Source of the DNA: CAYRVX01 sp964427875
Lineage (GTDB): Bacteria > Planctomycetota > Phycisphaerae > SM23-33
Assembly (NCBI GenBank): GCA_964427875.1
Contig: CAYRVX010000025.1
Coordinates: forward strand, 4,222-68,221
Reading direction: 5' to 3'
DNA: 64,000 nucleotides
The number at the start of each line of letters is the position of its first letter. Positions within the stretch are counted from its first letter, which is position 1. The notes under the pieces were generated by a model. The model did not search any database. It was given only the letters and a program-made list of their open reading frames with translations, and was not told where the DNA came from. A program made the position numbers and the translations under genes. This document shows, one piece after another, positions 37,586 through 45,560 of this stretch.

Positions 37586-37745
37586 AGAGCAGGGAGGATG
37601 CCCCTGCTCTGTCGGCTGCCGGCGGGATGTTCAAGTCGTTTTGATTCCGGGGTTCACGGCTCTTCCCGCCGGCAGCCGAGAGGAGGCGGGCGCAGTCTGC
37701 CCGTCGGCACTCGGGTCTCTGGCGGCCTGTGTTCGGCCGCCCGAG
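37586..37745. other. Block of four consecutive stem-loops between hybrid kinase and prepilins
   Basis: Four inverted repeats sit end to end: AGAGCAGGG/CCCTGCTCT (37586-37610); 15-bp perfect arms CGGCTGCCGGCGGGA and its complement (37613-37627 / 37664-37678); CGGGC/GCCCG (37687-37703); and GGCGGCC/GGCCGCC with flanking CTCG/CGAG (37710-37745). No gene is visible here. It could be a structured RNA, a 5' leader or a repeat cluster; transcription direction is unknown. Confidence 0.4.
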
Positions 37746-37776
37746 GGAAGGGGCGGAAAAAAGTTCCCGGCCTCAT

Positions 37777-37803
37777 TAAAGTCGGCGCCTGCGGTGCCGA
37801 TAA
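37777..37803 (+). promoter_or_regulatory. Sigma-28 (flagellar) promoter upstream of the prepilin array
   Basis: TAAAGTCG (37777-37784), an exact 11-bp spacer, then GCCGATAA (37796-37803). The -10 box matches the FliA/sigma-28 consensus 8/8 and the -35 box 6/8. The first prepilin starts 60 bp downstream with TAAGGAG as ribosome site. A FliA-type sigma factor is encoded at 16316 in this window. Confidence 0.72.
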
Positions 37804-37863
37804 ACATAAGGCCCATTCGCACGGGGCCTCCTGGGTGATCCGCTTATTAGTGTAAGGAGCAGG

Positions 37864-38292
37864 ATGATGGAGAAGAAAAGGCAGGGCTTTACGTTGGTCG
37901 AATTGGCGGTTGTGGTGGTGATCATCGGTGTTCTGGCGGCATTCGCCGTGCCGAGATTCCTGTCCTCCGTCGAACGCTCAAAGGCAGCCGAGGCATTCAA
38001 CTACCTCTCCGCAATGCAGGCCGCCCAGGAGCGATACCACGCTCGCCAAGGAACCTATGCCGACGAAGTGACGAAGCTCGACATCAAGATGAGCGCCAGC
38101 AAGTACTTCACTGTCGGCACGGTCGGCATCGGCTCCACGGGCAGCCTGGAGGACTCCTGGACGTTGACCTTGACGCGGTCCGGGGCCTCGGCCGGTTACG
38201 GGGAGTACACCGTGACGTTCACGGAAGAGGGCTACGACGCCAACGCGAGCACGATTGCGTCCCACGACGACATCAACCCCATGCAGACGTAA
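37864..38292 (+). CDS. Type IV prepilin-like protein, tandem copy 1
   Basis: This 142-residue protein has a short basic leader and prepilin peptidase site RQG^FTLVELAVVVVIIGVLA with Glu5, then the amphipathic helix FAVPRFLSSVERSKAAEAFN. The C-terminal domain ends EEGYDAN...DINPMQT. It is one of four near-identical copies, probably the major pilin/pseudopilin of the adjacent assembly system. It starts ATGATG; the first ATG is used. It is transcribed from the sigma-28-like promoter 60 bp upstream. Confidence 0.9.
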   Translation: MMEKKRQGFTLVELAVVVVIIGVLAAFAVPRFLSSVERSKAAEAFNYLSAMQAAQERYHARQGTYADEVTKLDIKMSASKYFTVGTVGIGSTGSLEDSWTLTLTRSGASAGYGEYTVTFTEEGYDANASTIASHDDINPMQT

Positions 38293-38346
38293 CGCCGGGA
38301 AACGAGGAGCGGCCGGTGAGGCGCCCGTAAGATTGGGAGAAGAAGA

Positions 38347-38778
38347 ATGGAGCGGAGCAAGCGAGGCTTTACACTGGTTGAGCTGGCGGTGGTCGTGGTG
38401 ATCATCGGCGTCCTGGCGGCGTTCGCCGTGCCGAGGTTCCTTTCCTCCGTGGAACGCTCAAAGGCAGCCGAGGCATTCAATTACCTCTCGAGCGTCCAGG
38501 CGGCTCAGGAGCGGTACCACGCCCGTCAAGGCACGTACGCATCCCTTGTGACCGATCTCGACATCAAGATGACCACGCCCAAGTACTTCACCACGGGCGC
38601 GGTAGCCGCCGGCAGCACGGGCAGCCTGGAGGACTCCTGGACGCTGACGCTGACGCGTCAGGGAGCATCGGCCGGCTACGGGGCGTACACGGTCACCTTC
38701 ACCGAGGAGGGGTACGACGCCAATTCCGTTGTCAGCACAATTGTGAACCATCCTGACATCAACCCGATGCAGACCTAA
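38347..38778 (+). CDS. Type IV prepilin-like protein, tandem copy 2
   Basis: This 143-residue protein has cleavage at RG^FTLVELAVVVV. It is almost the same as copy 1 through residue 55; the loop around residues 64-90 differs (ASLVTDLDIKMTTPKYFTTG). The C-terminus is again EEGYDAN..., here with two extra residues (VV) before STI. It lies 54 bp after copy 1 with GGGAGAAGAAG as ribosome site and no visible terminator between, so the copies are probably co-transcribed. Confidence 0.9.
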   Translation: MERSKRGFTLVELAVVVVIIGVLAAFAVPRFLSSVERSKAAEAFNYLSSVQAAQERYHARQGTYASLVTDLDIKMTTPKYFTTGAVAAGSTGSLEDSWTLTLTRQGASAGYGAYTVTFTEEGYDANSVVSTIVNHPDINPMQT

Positions 38779-38827
38779 CGCCGTGGAGCGGCATCGACCA
38801 ACGTGGCACATACGTGGGAGACGAATA

Positions 38828-39253
38828 ATGGAGCGTAGCAGACGAGGATTCACATTGGTTGAGCTGGCGGTGGTCGTGGTGATCATCGGCGTTCTGGCGG
38901 CGTTCGCCGTGCCGAGATTCCTGTCCTCCGTCGAACGCTCAAAGGCAGCCGAGGCGTTCAACTACCTTTCGAGTGTCCAGGCGGCCCAGGAGCGGTACCA
39001 CGCCCGTCAAGGCACGTACTCCGCCGTCCTGACCGACCTTGACATCAAGATGACCACGCCCAAGTATTTCACCACCGGCGTGGTTGCCGCGGGCGGCACG
39101 GCCAGCCTGGAGGATTCCTGGACGCTGACCCTGACACGTCAGGGCGCCTCGGCCGGCTACGGCTCCTACACCGTGACCTTCACGGAAGAGGGCTACGACG
39201 CCAACGCCAGCACGATTGCGTCGCACGACGACATCAACCCGATGCAAACGTAG
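38828..39253 (+). CDS. Type IV prepilin-like protein, tandem copy 3
   Basis: This 141-residue protein is closest to copy 2 (ITDLDIKMTTPKYFTTG-like loop, here LTDLDIKMTTPKYFTTGVVA). The ATG at 38828 is used because it gives the same leader (MERSRRG^FTLVELA). The frame is open 15 codons further upstream. A terminator-like hairpin follows at 39317-39353. Confidence 0.9.
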   Translation: MERSRRGFTLVELAVVVVIIGVLAAFAVPRFLSSVERSKAAEAFNYLSSVQAAQERYHARQGTYSAVLTDLDIKMTTPKYFTTGVVAAGGTASLEDSWTLTLTRQGASAGYGSYTVTFTEEGYDANASTIASHDDINPMQT

Positions 39254-39316
39254 CATCGTCAGGGCGTTTGTCGGGTCCTGCTTGCGGAGTCGGGCAATAA
39301 GTCAAAGGCAGTACCA

Positions 39317-39353
39317 GGTCGATGGTCCCGACACATCGGGCCGTCGCCTTTTT
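39317..39353 (+). terminator. Rho-independent terminator after prepilin copy 3
   Basis: GGTCGA (39317) opens an outer stem around CCCGA-CACA-TCGGG (39327-39340), and GTCGCC is followed by TTTTT (39349-39353). It would end the three-prepilin transcript and separate copy 4. Confidence 0.55.
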
Positions 39354-39424
39354 CTGGGGCCGGGTGCCAGCCGTCAGGGCAGCCGGCCCGCTTCGCATGC
39401 GAGCGAAAAACGGTGTAACTTGCT

Positions 39425-39451
39425 TAACTTTAAGCTTTTCCTGGCCGAAGC
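39425..39451 (+). promoter_or_regulatory. Weak sigma-28-like sequence before prepilin copy 4
   Basis: TAACTTTA (39425-39432), an 11-bp spacer, then GCCGAAGC (39444-39451). This is 5/8 and 5/8 to consensus with correct spacing, in an AT-richer stretch 66 bp before the start of copy 4. It is suggestive only. Confidence 0.3.
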
Positions 39452-39516
39452 TAACCATGGGTCCGGCGCATTCCCTGGCCGGAAAGGCGCAGGCGATCTG
39501 GAGCAGGAGACGCGAA

Positions 39517-39945
39517 ATGGAGAGGAGCAGGCAGCAGGGCTTCACACTGGTCGAGTTGGCGGTAGTGGTCGTGATCATCGGCGTGCTGGCGGCGTTCGCC
39601 GTGCCGAGGTTCCTGGCCTCCGTGGAGCGATCCAAGGCGGCCGAGGCATTCAACTTCCTGGCGTCGGTCCAGGCGTCTCAAGAGCGGTACCATGCCCGTC
39701 AAGGCACCTATGCCTCCAGCATCAACGACCTGGATATCAAGCTGTCCGGATTGAAGTATTTCACCGCCGGCGCCGTCGTCGCCGGCAGCACGGGCGATCT
39801 GGAGGACTCCTGGTCCCTGACGCTGACGCGCACGGGAGCCTCGGCCGGCTATGGCCAGTACACCGTCACCTTCACGGAGGAGGGCTACGATTTGGTCAAC
39901 AGCACGATCTCCGGCCATGCCGACATCAATCCGATGCAGACGTGA
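39517..39945 (+). CDS. Type IV prepilin-like protein, tandem copy 4 (diverged)
   Basis: This 142-residue protein is the most different copy: leader MERSRQQG^FTLVELA, NFLASVQASQERYHARQGTY and a loop SSINDLDIKLSGLKYFTAG. It keeps the SAGYGQYTVTFTEEGYD and DINPMQT end. It is separated from copy 3 by 263 bp that holds a terminator-like hairpin and a possible promoter, so it may be expressed separately, with the pilM operon downstream. The frame is open to 39322; the ATG at 39517 gives the canonical short leader. Confidence 0.88.
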   Translation: MERSRQQGFTLVELAVVVVIIGVLAAFAVPRFLASVERSKAAEAFNFLASVQASQERYHARQGTYASSINDLDIKLSGLKYFTAGAVVAGSTGDLEDSWSLTLTRTGASAGYGQYTVTFTEEGYDLVNSTISGHADINPMQT

Positions 39946-40026
39946 GTGGTGCGGGCCCAGGTCGGTGGTGCAGGTGCGGTCCGGCCGTTTGGCCCATGAC
40001 GGCGGGGAACGTTACGCGAACTTGAG

Positions 40027-40046
40027 CCCCGGAGCTTCCGGGGAGG
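40027..40046 (+). promoter_or_regulatory. Hairpin overlapping the pilM ribosome-binding site
   Basis: CCCCGGA-GCT-TCCGGGG (40027-40043) is a perfect 7-bp stem. Its 3' arm supplies part of the Shine-Dalgarno sequence GGGGAGG (40040-40046), 7 bp before the GTG start of pilM. Folding would mask the ribosome site, so translation may be conditional. Confidence 0.45.
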
Positions 40047-40053
40047 TGTCCAC

Positions 40054-41538
40054 GTGTTGGGAAGTTGTACAAAAGTCTGCTGGGCGCGCGCTGTGGGCGC
40101 CTACCTCAAGCAGGACCGGATCGTCCTGACGGAGGTGGCCAACACGCCCGCCGGCATGGTCGTCCTGGGCCGGCACACACAGGAGATCGGCGAGGACGGC
40201 CCGGGCGAGGCCCTCAAGCAGTGGCTGACGACCCACTTGACGCCGAGGCAGCGGCGTCACACGCCCGTATGCGTCGGCGTCGCCCCCGAGCACGCCTTCT
40301 TCGCCACTCGCCGTCTCGACATCCAGCGCCGAAAGGGGCCGCCTTCGGCCAACGAGCTGTTGGAGGCATCCGGCGCGTTCCATGCGTGGGACAAGGACGA
40401 CGCCGCGGCCGACTACGTCAAGACAAAGCTGCCGGGCGTCCAGGCCTACAGCCTGACGGCCGTCAGGCGGGAAGTCGCCGAGCAGGTTCTCTCGGGCCTG
40501 AAGGCGGCGGGCGTGCGGTCGAGCCGGCTGGAGCCGGCGCCGTGGTCGCTGTTGAGGGCCGCCGACCGCCAGGGCAAGCCCCCCAAGAAGTGGAAGCTGA
40601 CCATTCGGGTCTTGCTGGACGAGACGAACGGACTGGCCATGCTGGTGGCGGGCGAGCACCCCGTCCTGTGGCGCCGCTTCGCGATCCATGAGGCCGACCC
40701 CGCCTTGTCGATCACCTCCGCCGTGCGGGCCTTGCAGATATACGCCCGTCAGAACTTCGACGTCAGGAGCTTCCCCGGCATTTTCATCCAGGGCCGGATA
40801 TCGGACGGCCTGGTCAAGCGAATGGAGGACGAGACGGGGATGACGGTAGCCGCCGCCGGCGGCGACGGCCCAACCGATGGGCAGTACAGCCTGGCCCTGG
40901 CTCTTTCGGCGAAGAAGAGCAAGGACCATGTGCTGGATTTGATGCGATCGCTGCGCCCCCCGCCGAGCATTCGCGAGATGTTCCCGTGGAAGCTCGCGGT
41001 CACGATTCTGCTCCTGACCGGCTGCATGGGCTTTGTGCTCTGGGACGAGTCCGCGTCGCTGGCCTGCGAGCTGGAAAGCGTCCAGCGGCAGAACGCCTCG
41101 CACGTGTGGGCGAGGTCGCTCTCGACGCCGGCCATCCGGACCGAGCGCCAGGTCCTGTCGGCGGAAGTGGGCGCGGTGCGGCGGTTTCTCGCCACGCGCA
41201 TCGTGTGGAGCAACTACCTGCGCGACCTGCCCACTCGCCTGCCGCCCAACGCCTGCCTGTCGAAGATCTGGGCGACCTGCGAGATGCCGGACATGAGCAA
41301 GAAGAAGCAGAAGCGCGACGCCAAGCAGTCGTTGACGCTCAGCGGCATGGCCCGCTTTGCGGACCGCACGAGGGCCCCCCGGGAGATCGACGCGTTCCTG
41401 GAATCGCTGCGGGAAATGAAGCTCCTGAAGCACGACTTCCCCTTGGTGGAGATGGCGGAGATCCGGTGGCGCAAACAGGGCCAGAGCGAGATCGCCCTGT
41501 TCACGATCGTCGCGCTGCCCAAGAAAAGCAAGAAGTAG
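40054..41538 (+). CDS. pilM: PilM-PilN fusion (GspL-like) pilus assembly protein
   Basis: The 494-residue protein has an N-terminal actin-like PilM domain (about 1-300), a membrane helix (WKLAVTILLLTGCMGFVLW, about 311-329), then a periplasmic coiled-coil/ferredoxin-like PilN domain (about 335-494). In most type IV pilus systems PilM and PilN are separate and joined by a PilN N-terminal peptide; GspL of type II systems is fused like this. It starts with GTG at 40054 after GGGGAGGTG. PilO and PilP genes follow. Confidence 0.8.
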   Translation: MLGSCTKVCWARAVGAYLKQDRIVLTEVANTPAGMVVLGRHTQEIGEDGPGEALKQWLTTHLTPRQRRHTPVCVGVAPEHAFFATRRLDIQRRKGPPSANELLEASGAFHAWDKDDAAADYVKTKLPGVQAYSLTAVRREVAEQVLSGLKAAGVRSSRLEPAPWSLLRAADRQGKPPKKWKLTIRVLLDETNGLAMLVAGEHPVLWRRFAIHEADPALSITSAVRALQIYARQNFDVRSFPGIFIQGRISDGLVKRMEDETGMTVAAAGGDGPTDGQYSLALALSAKKSKDHVLDLMRSLRPPPSIREMFPWKLAVTILLLTGCMGFVLWDESASLACELESVQRQNASHVWARSLSTPAIRTERQVLSAEVGAVRRFLATRIVWSNYLRDLPTRLPPNACLSKIWATCEMPDMSKKKQKRDAKQSLTLSGMARFADRTRAPREIDAFLESLREMKLLKHDFPLVEMAEIRWRKQGQSEIALFTIVALPKKSKK

Positions 41539-41556
41539 GACCGGCGGGCGTACGTC

Positions 41557-42111
41557 ATGGAAACCGGAATCGACAAGGAAAAGCTGCTGCAATACAAGGC
41601 CGTCGTCCTGAAGCACCTGGGCGACCGGACGAAGCTGCGCCTCTCGGTGGTCTTCGCCTTGACGTTCCTGGCCTTCGTGGGCGTCTACACGCCTCTCTCC
41701 GACCGGATCGACGAGAAGAGGCTCCAGGCGGCCAGGGAGAAACAGCGCCTCGAAATCATCGGGGACGTGGAATCCCTCCGGCGCGAGATCAACTCCTTCC
41801 GCGGGCGCATTCCGGAGGGCTCGGACACCAACGAGTGGGTCCAGTACGTGCTGGGCGGCCTGCGGGAGGTCCGCGTGAAGCTCCGCGACATGTCGTGCCA
41901 GCCCCCGCAAAAGGTCGGGCCCTATCGCACCGTAACGCTGTCCGTCGAGGTGGAGGGCACGTACGCCGAGATGAAGCAGTTCGTGGAATGGCTGGAGCAG
42001 TCCGACCGGCTGCTGCGGGTGGATTCCAGCCAGCTACAGAAGAAGAGCAACAACATCGTGATGAGACTGGTCCTCCTGGGACTGGTGCGCAAGAATGCTA
42101 AAGCCGCTTGA
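41557..42111 (+). CDS. pilO: PilO/GspM-like assembly protein
   Basis: This 184-residue bitopic inner-membrane protein has a cytoplasmic N-terminus, one helix (LSVVFALTFLAFVGVY, about 31-46), a coiled coil (DRIDEKRLQAAREKQRLEII) and a C-terminal ferredoxin-like domain (TVTLSVEVEGTYAEMKQFVE). PilO pairs with PilN to link the motor to the envelope. It lies 18 bp after pilM and overlaps the next gene by 17 bp. Confidence 0.78.
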   Translation: METGIDKEKLLQYKAVVLKHLGDRTKLRLSVVFALTFLAFVGVYTPLSDRIDEKRLQAAREKQRLEIIGDVESLRREINSFRGRIPEGSDTNEWVQYVLGGLREVRVKLRDMSCQPPQKVGPYRTVTLSVEVEGTYAEMKQFVEWLEQSDRLLRVDSSQLQKKSNNIVMRLVLLGLVRKNAKAA

Positions 42112-42652
42112 CAGGTTCGCGCCGTACCTGGTGATCCTCTTGCTGGGATACGTGACGCACTCGACCGTGACCCAGACCGGCGGCCTCCAGATCGCGCAGG
42201 CCAAGAAGACGCCGGTGATCGGCAAGAAGATCCTGAACCCCTCGCTCATGGAGCCCCAGGGCGGCGCGAGTCCCGTGGGACGGGACCCCTTCGAGGTCGA
42301 CTGGGCGAGCTACTTGCCGCCGGAGCCGGAGACGCAGCCGGCCAGTCAGCCGGCCACGCGCCCGACCAGTCGCCCGACGACCGCTCCGGCGAGCAAGCCG
42401 GCCGCGAGGAGGCTCCCGCCGCTGCCGAAGCGGTTTACGGCCGTCATCACGGCGCAGGACTTCCAGATGGCCATTATCGACGACAACCTGTACCGGCCCG
42501 GCTCATTGATCGGCGGAACGGACCCCACGCGGTGCTGGCGGGTGGACACCATCGAGCACAAGCGGGTGACGCTGCGCTTCGGAAAGGTCAAACGCGCCCT
42601 GACGATATCCGAAGATGCCCCGCCCGCGGAGGTCCCGGAAGATCACCCGTGA
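42095..42652 (+). CDS. pilP: PilP/GspC-like assembly protein
   Basis: The 185-residue protein has a membrane helix near residues 8-25, the segment GRDPFEVDW, a Ser/Thr/Pro/Ala-rich linker (about 78-110) and a small C-terminal beta domain (FTAVITAQDFQMAIIDDNLY..., HKRVTLRFGKVKRAL) like the homology region of PilP/GspC that contacts the secretin. Sequence similarity is weak; the assignment leans on gene order. No secretin gene is in the window. Confidence 0.65.
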   Translation: MLKPLDRFAPYLVILLLGYVTHSTVTQTGGLQIAQAKKTPVIGKKILNPSLMEPQGGASPVGRDPFEVDWASYLPPEPETQPASQPATRPTSRPTTAPASKPAARRLPPLPKRFTAVITAQDFQMAIIDDNLYRPGSLIGGTDPTRCWRVDTIEHKRVTLRFGKVKRALTISEDAPPAEVPEDHP

Positions 42653-42666
42653 CCGGAGATCCGAGG

Positions 42667-44397
42667 ATGAACGATTCGATCAAGGCAGATCAGCCGCTGT
42701 TGATCCAACTGCTGCTGGACCGGGGCCTGCTGGCCGAGGAGGACCTCCGTGAGGTCCACAAGACACTGAGCCAGTCGACCGCGCCGATCGAGATCGCGCT
42801 CTCCCAGGCGCACCTGGCCACCGAAGGAAACATCGCCCAGGCGTACGCCGATCATCTCCGCCTGCCGGTCGTCTCCGAGGACAGCCCGCTGGCCGTGACC
42901 AGGGAACTGGCCGAGCTGGTGGGCGAGAGGGTCTGTAGGGAGAAGTTCGTCGTGCCACTCTCCCGCGATGACGGAACGCTGGAGGTCGCCTTCGCCAATC
43001 CCACGGACCTGAACACGCTGGAACAGATCCAACTGCTGACCGGCCTGGTCATCAGTCCCGTGGTGGCCACGTGCGGAATGATCGATGCCGCTCTGGGCGA
43101 GCTGTTCGGCAAGCGCGACTTCGTCAAGGAGATCACCACCGAGGCCAGGAGCTTCCAGAAGATCCCCATCGCAGAAGACGCCGAGACGATAGAGGAGATC
43201 GTGGACCTGGACCGTCCGGTGGCCAAGGGGCGCGACGGCCACGTCATCCGCCTGGTCAACCACATCCTTTCCGGGGCGGTCAAGAACCGCGCCAGCGACA
43301 TTCACATCGAGCCCTTCGAGAACAGCGTGAAGGTCCGGATGCGGATCGACGGGCGGCTCCAGGAGGTCTCCCCGCCGCCCAAGGCCATGTACATCCCCGC
43401 GATCAGCCGGCTGAAGATCCTGGCCAAGATGGACATCGCCGAGCGCCGCGTCCCCCAGGACGGCGCGATCGCACTGACCATCGCAAACAAGCGCGTGGAC
43501 CTGCGGGTCAACACCATCCCCACCGTCTACGGCGAGAAGATGGTCCTGCGGATTCTCTCCAAGGGCGCGATTCCCCTGGACCTGACGGACTTGGGATTCG
43601 ATCCGAAGCAGGGGGAGGATTTGAAGATTGCGGCCGCAAGCCCCCACGGCCTGCTGCTGGTCACCGGGCCCACGGGAAGCGGCAAGAGCACCACCCTGTA
43701 CTCGGTGCTGAACCTCCTGAACAAGCCCGACGTGAACATCGTGACCGTCGAGGACCCGGTGGAATACAAGTTCGAGGGGCTCAACCAGGTGCACGTTCGC
43801 CCGCAGGTCGGGCTGACGTTCGCCTCGGCGCTGCGGGCGTTCCTGAGGCAGGACCCGGACGTCATCATGGTGGGCGAGGTCCGGGACCAGGAGACGGCCC
43901 AGATCTGCCTGCGCGCGGCATTGACCGGGCACCTGGTGCTCTCCACCCTGCACACGAACGACGCGCTGGCCGCGGTGAACCGGCTCGTGGACATGGGCAC
44001 CGAGCGGTTTCTGCTGGCCTCGGCGCTGCGGGTCCTCGAGGCCCAGCGCCTGGTCCGCAAGCTGTGCATGGAATGCAAGGAGCCCTACGCGCTGGACGCC
44101 GAGACGGCCGAGAAGTGGGGCCTCGACGTCGACCGGGAGTATTTTCGCGCGAAGGGATGTCCCGCCTGCCGCGGGACGGGCTACTCCGGCCGCGTCGGGC
44201 TCTTCGAGGTGATCCGAATCACCTCGCAGCTTCGCGACCTGATCGGGGCCGGGGCGTCGCTGCCGGAGCTTCGCAGCGCCGTGCACGGGCACGACATGAA
44301 GCTGCTGGCCGATGCCGGCCTCGATAAGGTCCGCGAGGGCATCACCAGCCTGGAGGAGGTCCTGAGCATCTGCCTGACGATATCCGGCGAGGAGTGA
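42667..44397 (+). CDS. pilB: Pilus/secretion assembly ATPase PilB (GspE family)
   Basis: The 576-residue ATPase has an N-terminal GspE-N domain (about 8-150), then N2 and a RecA-like C-terminal domain with Walker A GPTGSGKSTTLYS, an Asp box (VTVEDPVEYKFEGLNQ), Walker B RAFLRQDPDVIMVGEVRD and His box TGHLVLSTLHTNDA. A zinc-type tetracysteine is present (CMEC and CPAC). The N-domain lacks the RLG motif of MshE-type domains that bind cyclic-di-GMP. It powers pilin polymerisation. The start has CCGAGG upstream. Confidence 0.93.
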   Translation: MNDSIKADQPLLIQLLLDRGLLAEEDLREVHKTLSQSTAPIEIALSQAHLATEGNIAQAYADHLRLPVVSEDSPLAVTRELAELVGERVCREKFVVPLSRDDGTLEVAFANPTDLNTLEQIQLLTGLVISPVVATCGMIDAALGELFGKRDFVKEITTEARSFQKIPIAEDAETIEEIVDLDRPVAKGRDGHVIRLVNHILSGAVKNRASDIHIEPFENSVKVRMRIDGRLQEVSPPPKAMYIPAISRLKILAKMDIAERRVPQDGAIALTIANKRVDLRVNTIPTVYGEKMVLRILSKGAIPLDLTDLGFDPKQGEDLKIAAASPHGLLLVTGPTGSGKSTTLYSVLNLLNKPDVNIVTVEDPVEYKFEGLNQVHVRPQVGLTFASALRAFLRQDPDVIMVGEVRDQETAQICLRAALTGHLVLSTLHTNDALAAVNRLVDMGTERFLLASALRVLEAQRLVRKLCMECKEPYALDAETAEKWGLDVDREYFRAKGCPACRGTGYSGRVGLFEVIRITSQLRDLIGAGASLPELRSAVHGHDMKLLADAGLDKVREGITSLEEVLSICLTISGEE

Positions 44398-45524
44398 CGG
44401 TGGCCGAACCCCTGACAACCCTGCCTGCGGGCCCGGGCGAGACGTGGCTTCAGCGGCACATCCGGACCTCGGCGAAGCAGCACCCCCGCATCAAGGGGGA
44501 GGACAAGCTGCGGTTCTTCCAGCAGCTCACGACTCTCTTCGCCGCCGGCACCCCGCTGCTGGAGGCGCTGCTGATCGCCTCGGCGCAGTCCCAGAGCCAG
44601 AGGATGCAGGTCGTCATCCGCACGATCGCCGACCGCGTGGCCGGGGGGCTCTCGCTGCACCAGGCCGCGGCCGACTTCCCCAAGGTCTTCGACCGCCAGT
44701 GGATCGAGGTCATCAAGACCGGAGAGGTCAGCGGGCAGCTCGGCGAGGTGCTGGCCAGCCTGACGGGCTACATCACCTCGATCCGACAGATGCGGAGCAA
44801 GCTGGTCTCGGCCATGATCTACCCCTGCATCCTGATGACGGTCGCCGTTCTGGCGATCGTCGTGATGCTCTGGAAGGTCGTGCCCACCTTCGCGGATTTC
44901 TTCAAGGAGTTCGACTCCGAGCTGCCGGCCATCACGCAGTCGGTCATCGACCTGTCCAGTTTCCTCCAGACGAACGGGCTGTTCATCCTGGGCGGGGCGG
45001 TCGCGGCGATCGTCGGCATCCGCTACTACCTGAAGACCGAGGGCGGGCGGCACATCCTCTCCCAGGTGCTCCTGACGATGCCCATGATCGGCGAATGCAT
45101 GGTGCAGGTCTGCATGGAGAGGTTCGCCACGAACATGGTCCTGCTGCTACGCAGCGGCCTGCCCCTGCTGGAGGCCATCGTCTCCCTGAGAGGGGTCTTC
45201 CAGAAGAACACGGTTTATCGCGAGGCCCTGCGGCGCATCGAGCAGCGCGTCGCGGGCGGCGGCGCGCTCGCAACGGCCATGGAAGAGTGCGCGCTGTTCA
45301 CCCCCATGGTCGTCAGCATGGTCCGGGTCGGGGAGGAGTCGGGCCAGTTGGCCCCCGTCCTGGATGAGGTGGCCGGCTACTATCGCAAGAGGGTCGAGGC
45401 CGTCGTCGAACGCCTGACGGGCATCGTCGAGCCGGTGGTCATCCTCTGCATGGGCGTGGCCGTGGCGGTGATCCTGATGTCCATATACCTCCCGATGTTC
45501 CAGATCGCCTCCGGCCCGAGATGA
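44394..45524 (+). CDS. pilC: Inner-membrane platform protein PilC (GspF family)
   Basis: The 376-residue protein has two T2SSF domains, each with the motif of paired helices (FFQQLTTLFAAGTPLLEALLI; FATNMVLLLRSGLPLLEAIV), and three membrane helices, the last being VVILCMGVAVAVILMSIYLP. It works with PilB to insert pilin subunits. It starts with GTG overlapping the pilB stop (an in-frame GTG at 44400 is also possible). Confidence 0.93.
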   Translation: MTVAEPLTTLPAGPGETWLQRHIRTSAKQHPRIKGEDKLRFFQQLTTLFAAGTPLLEALLIASAQSQSQRMQVVIRTIADRVAGGLSLHQAAADFPKVFDRQWIEVIKTGEVSGQLGEVLASLTGYITSIRQMRSKLVSAMIYPCILMTVAVLAIVVMLWKVVPTFADFFKEFDSELPAITQSVIDLSSFLQTNGLFILGGAVAAIVGIRYYLKTEGGRHILSQVLLTMPMIGECMVQVCMERFATNMVLLLRSGLPLLEAIVSLRGVFQKNTVYREALRRIEQRVAGGGALATAMEECALFTPMVVSMVRVGEESGQLAPVLDEVAGYYRKRVEAVVERLTGIVEPVVILCMGVAVAVILMSIYLPMFQIASGPR

Positions 45525-45560
45525 CGGCGGCGAGAGATCGTTGCAGGAAGGACACGAGAC

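Noticed and set aside
39254..39360. Possible cyclic-di-GMP (GEMM) riboswitch, because of AAGTCAAAGGCAG and nearby hairpins
   Set aside because: The conserved GEMM core (GGNCACGCAAAG.. and the tetraloop receptor) could not be matched; a terminator explains the hairpin and T-run.
37864..39945. Repeated units here considered as a CRISPR-like or other tandem repeat array
   Set aside because: The repeats are coding copies of prepilin genes about 430 bp long with their own ribosome sites; no short repeat-spacer pattern exists anywhere in the window.
42667..43110. Cyclic-di-GMP binding by the PilB N-domain (MshE-type)
   Set aside because: The RLG-containing repeat motif of MshE-type domains is not present; the segment reads LLIQLLLDRGLL.
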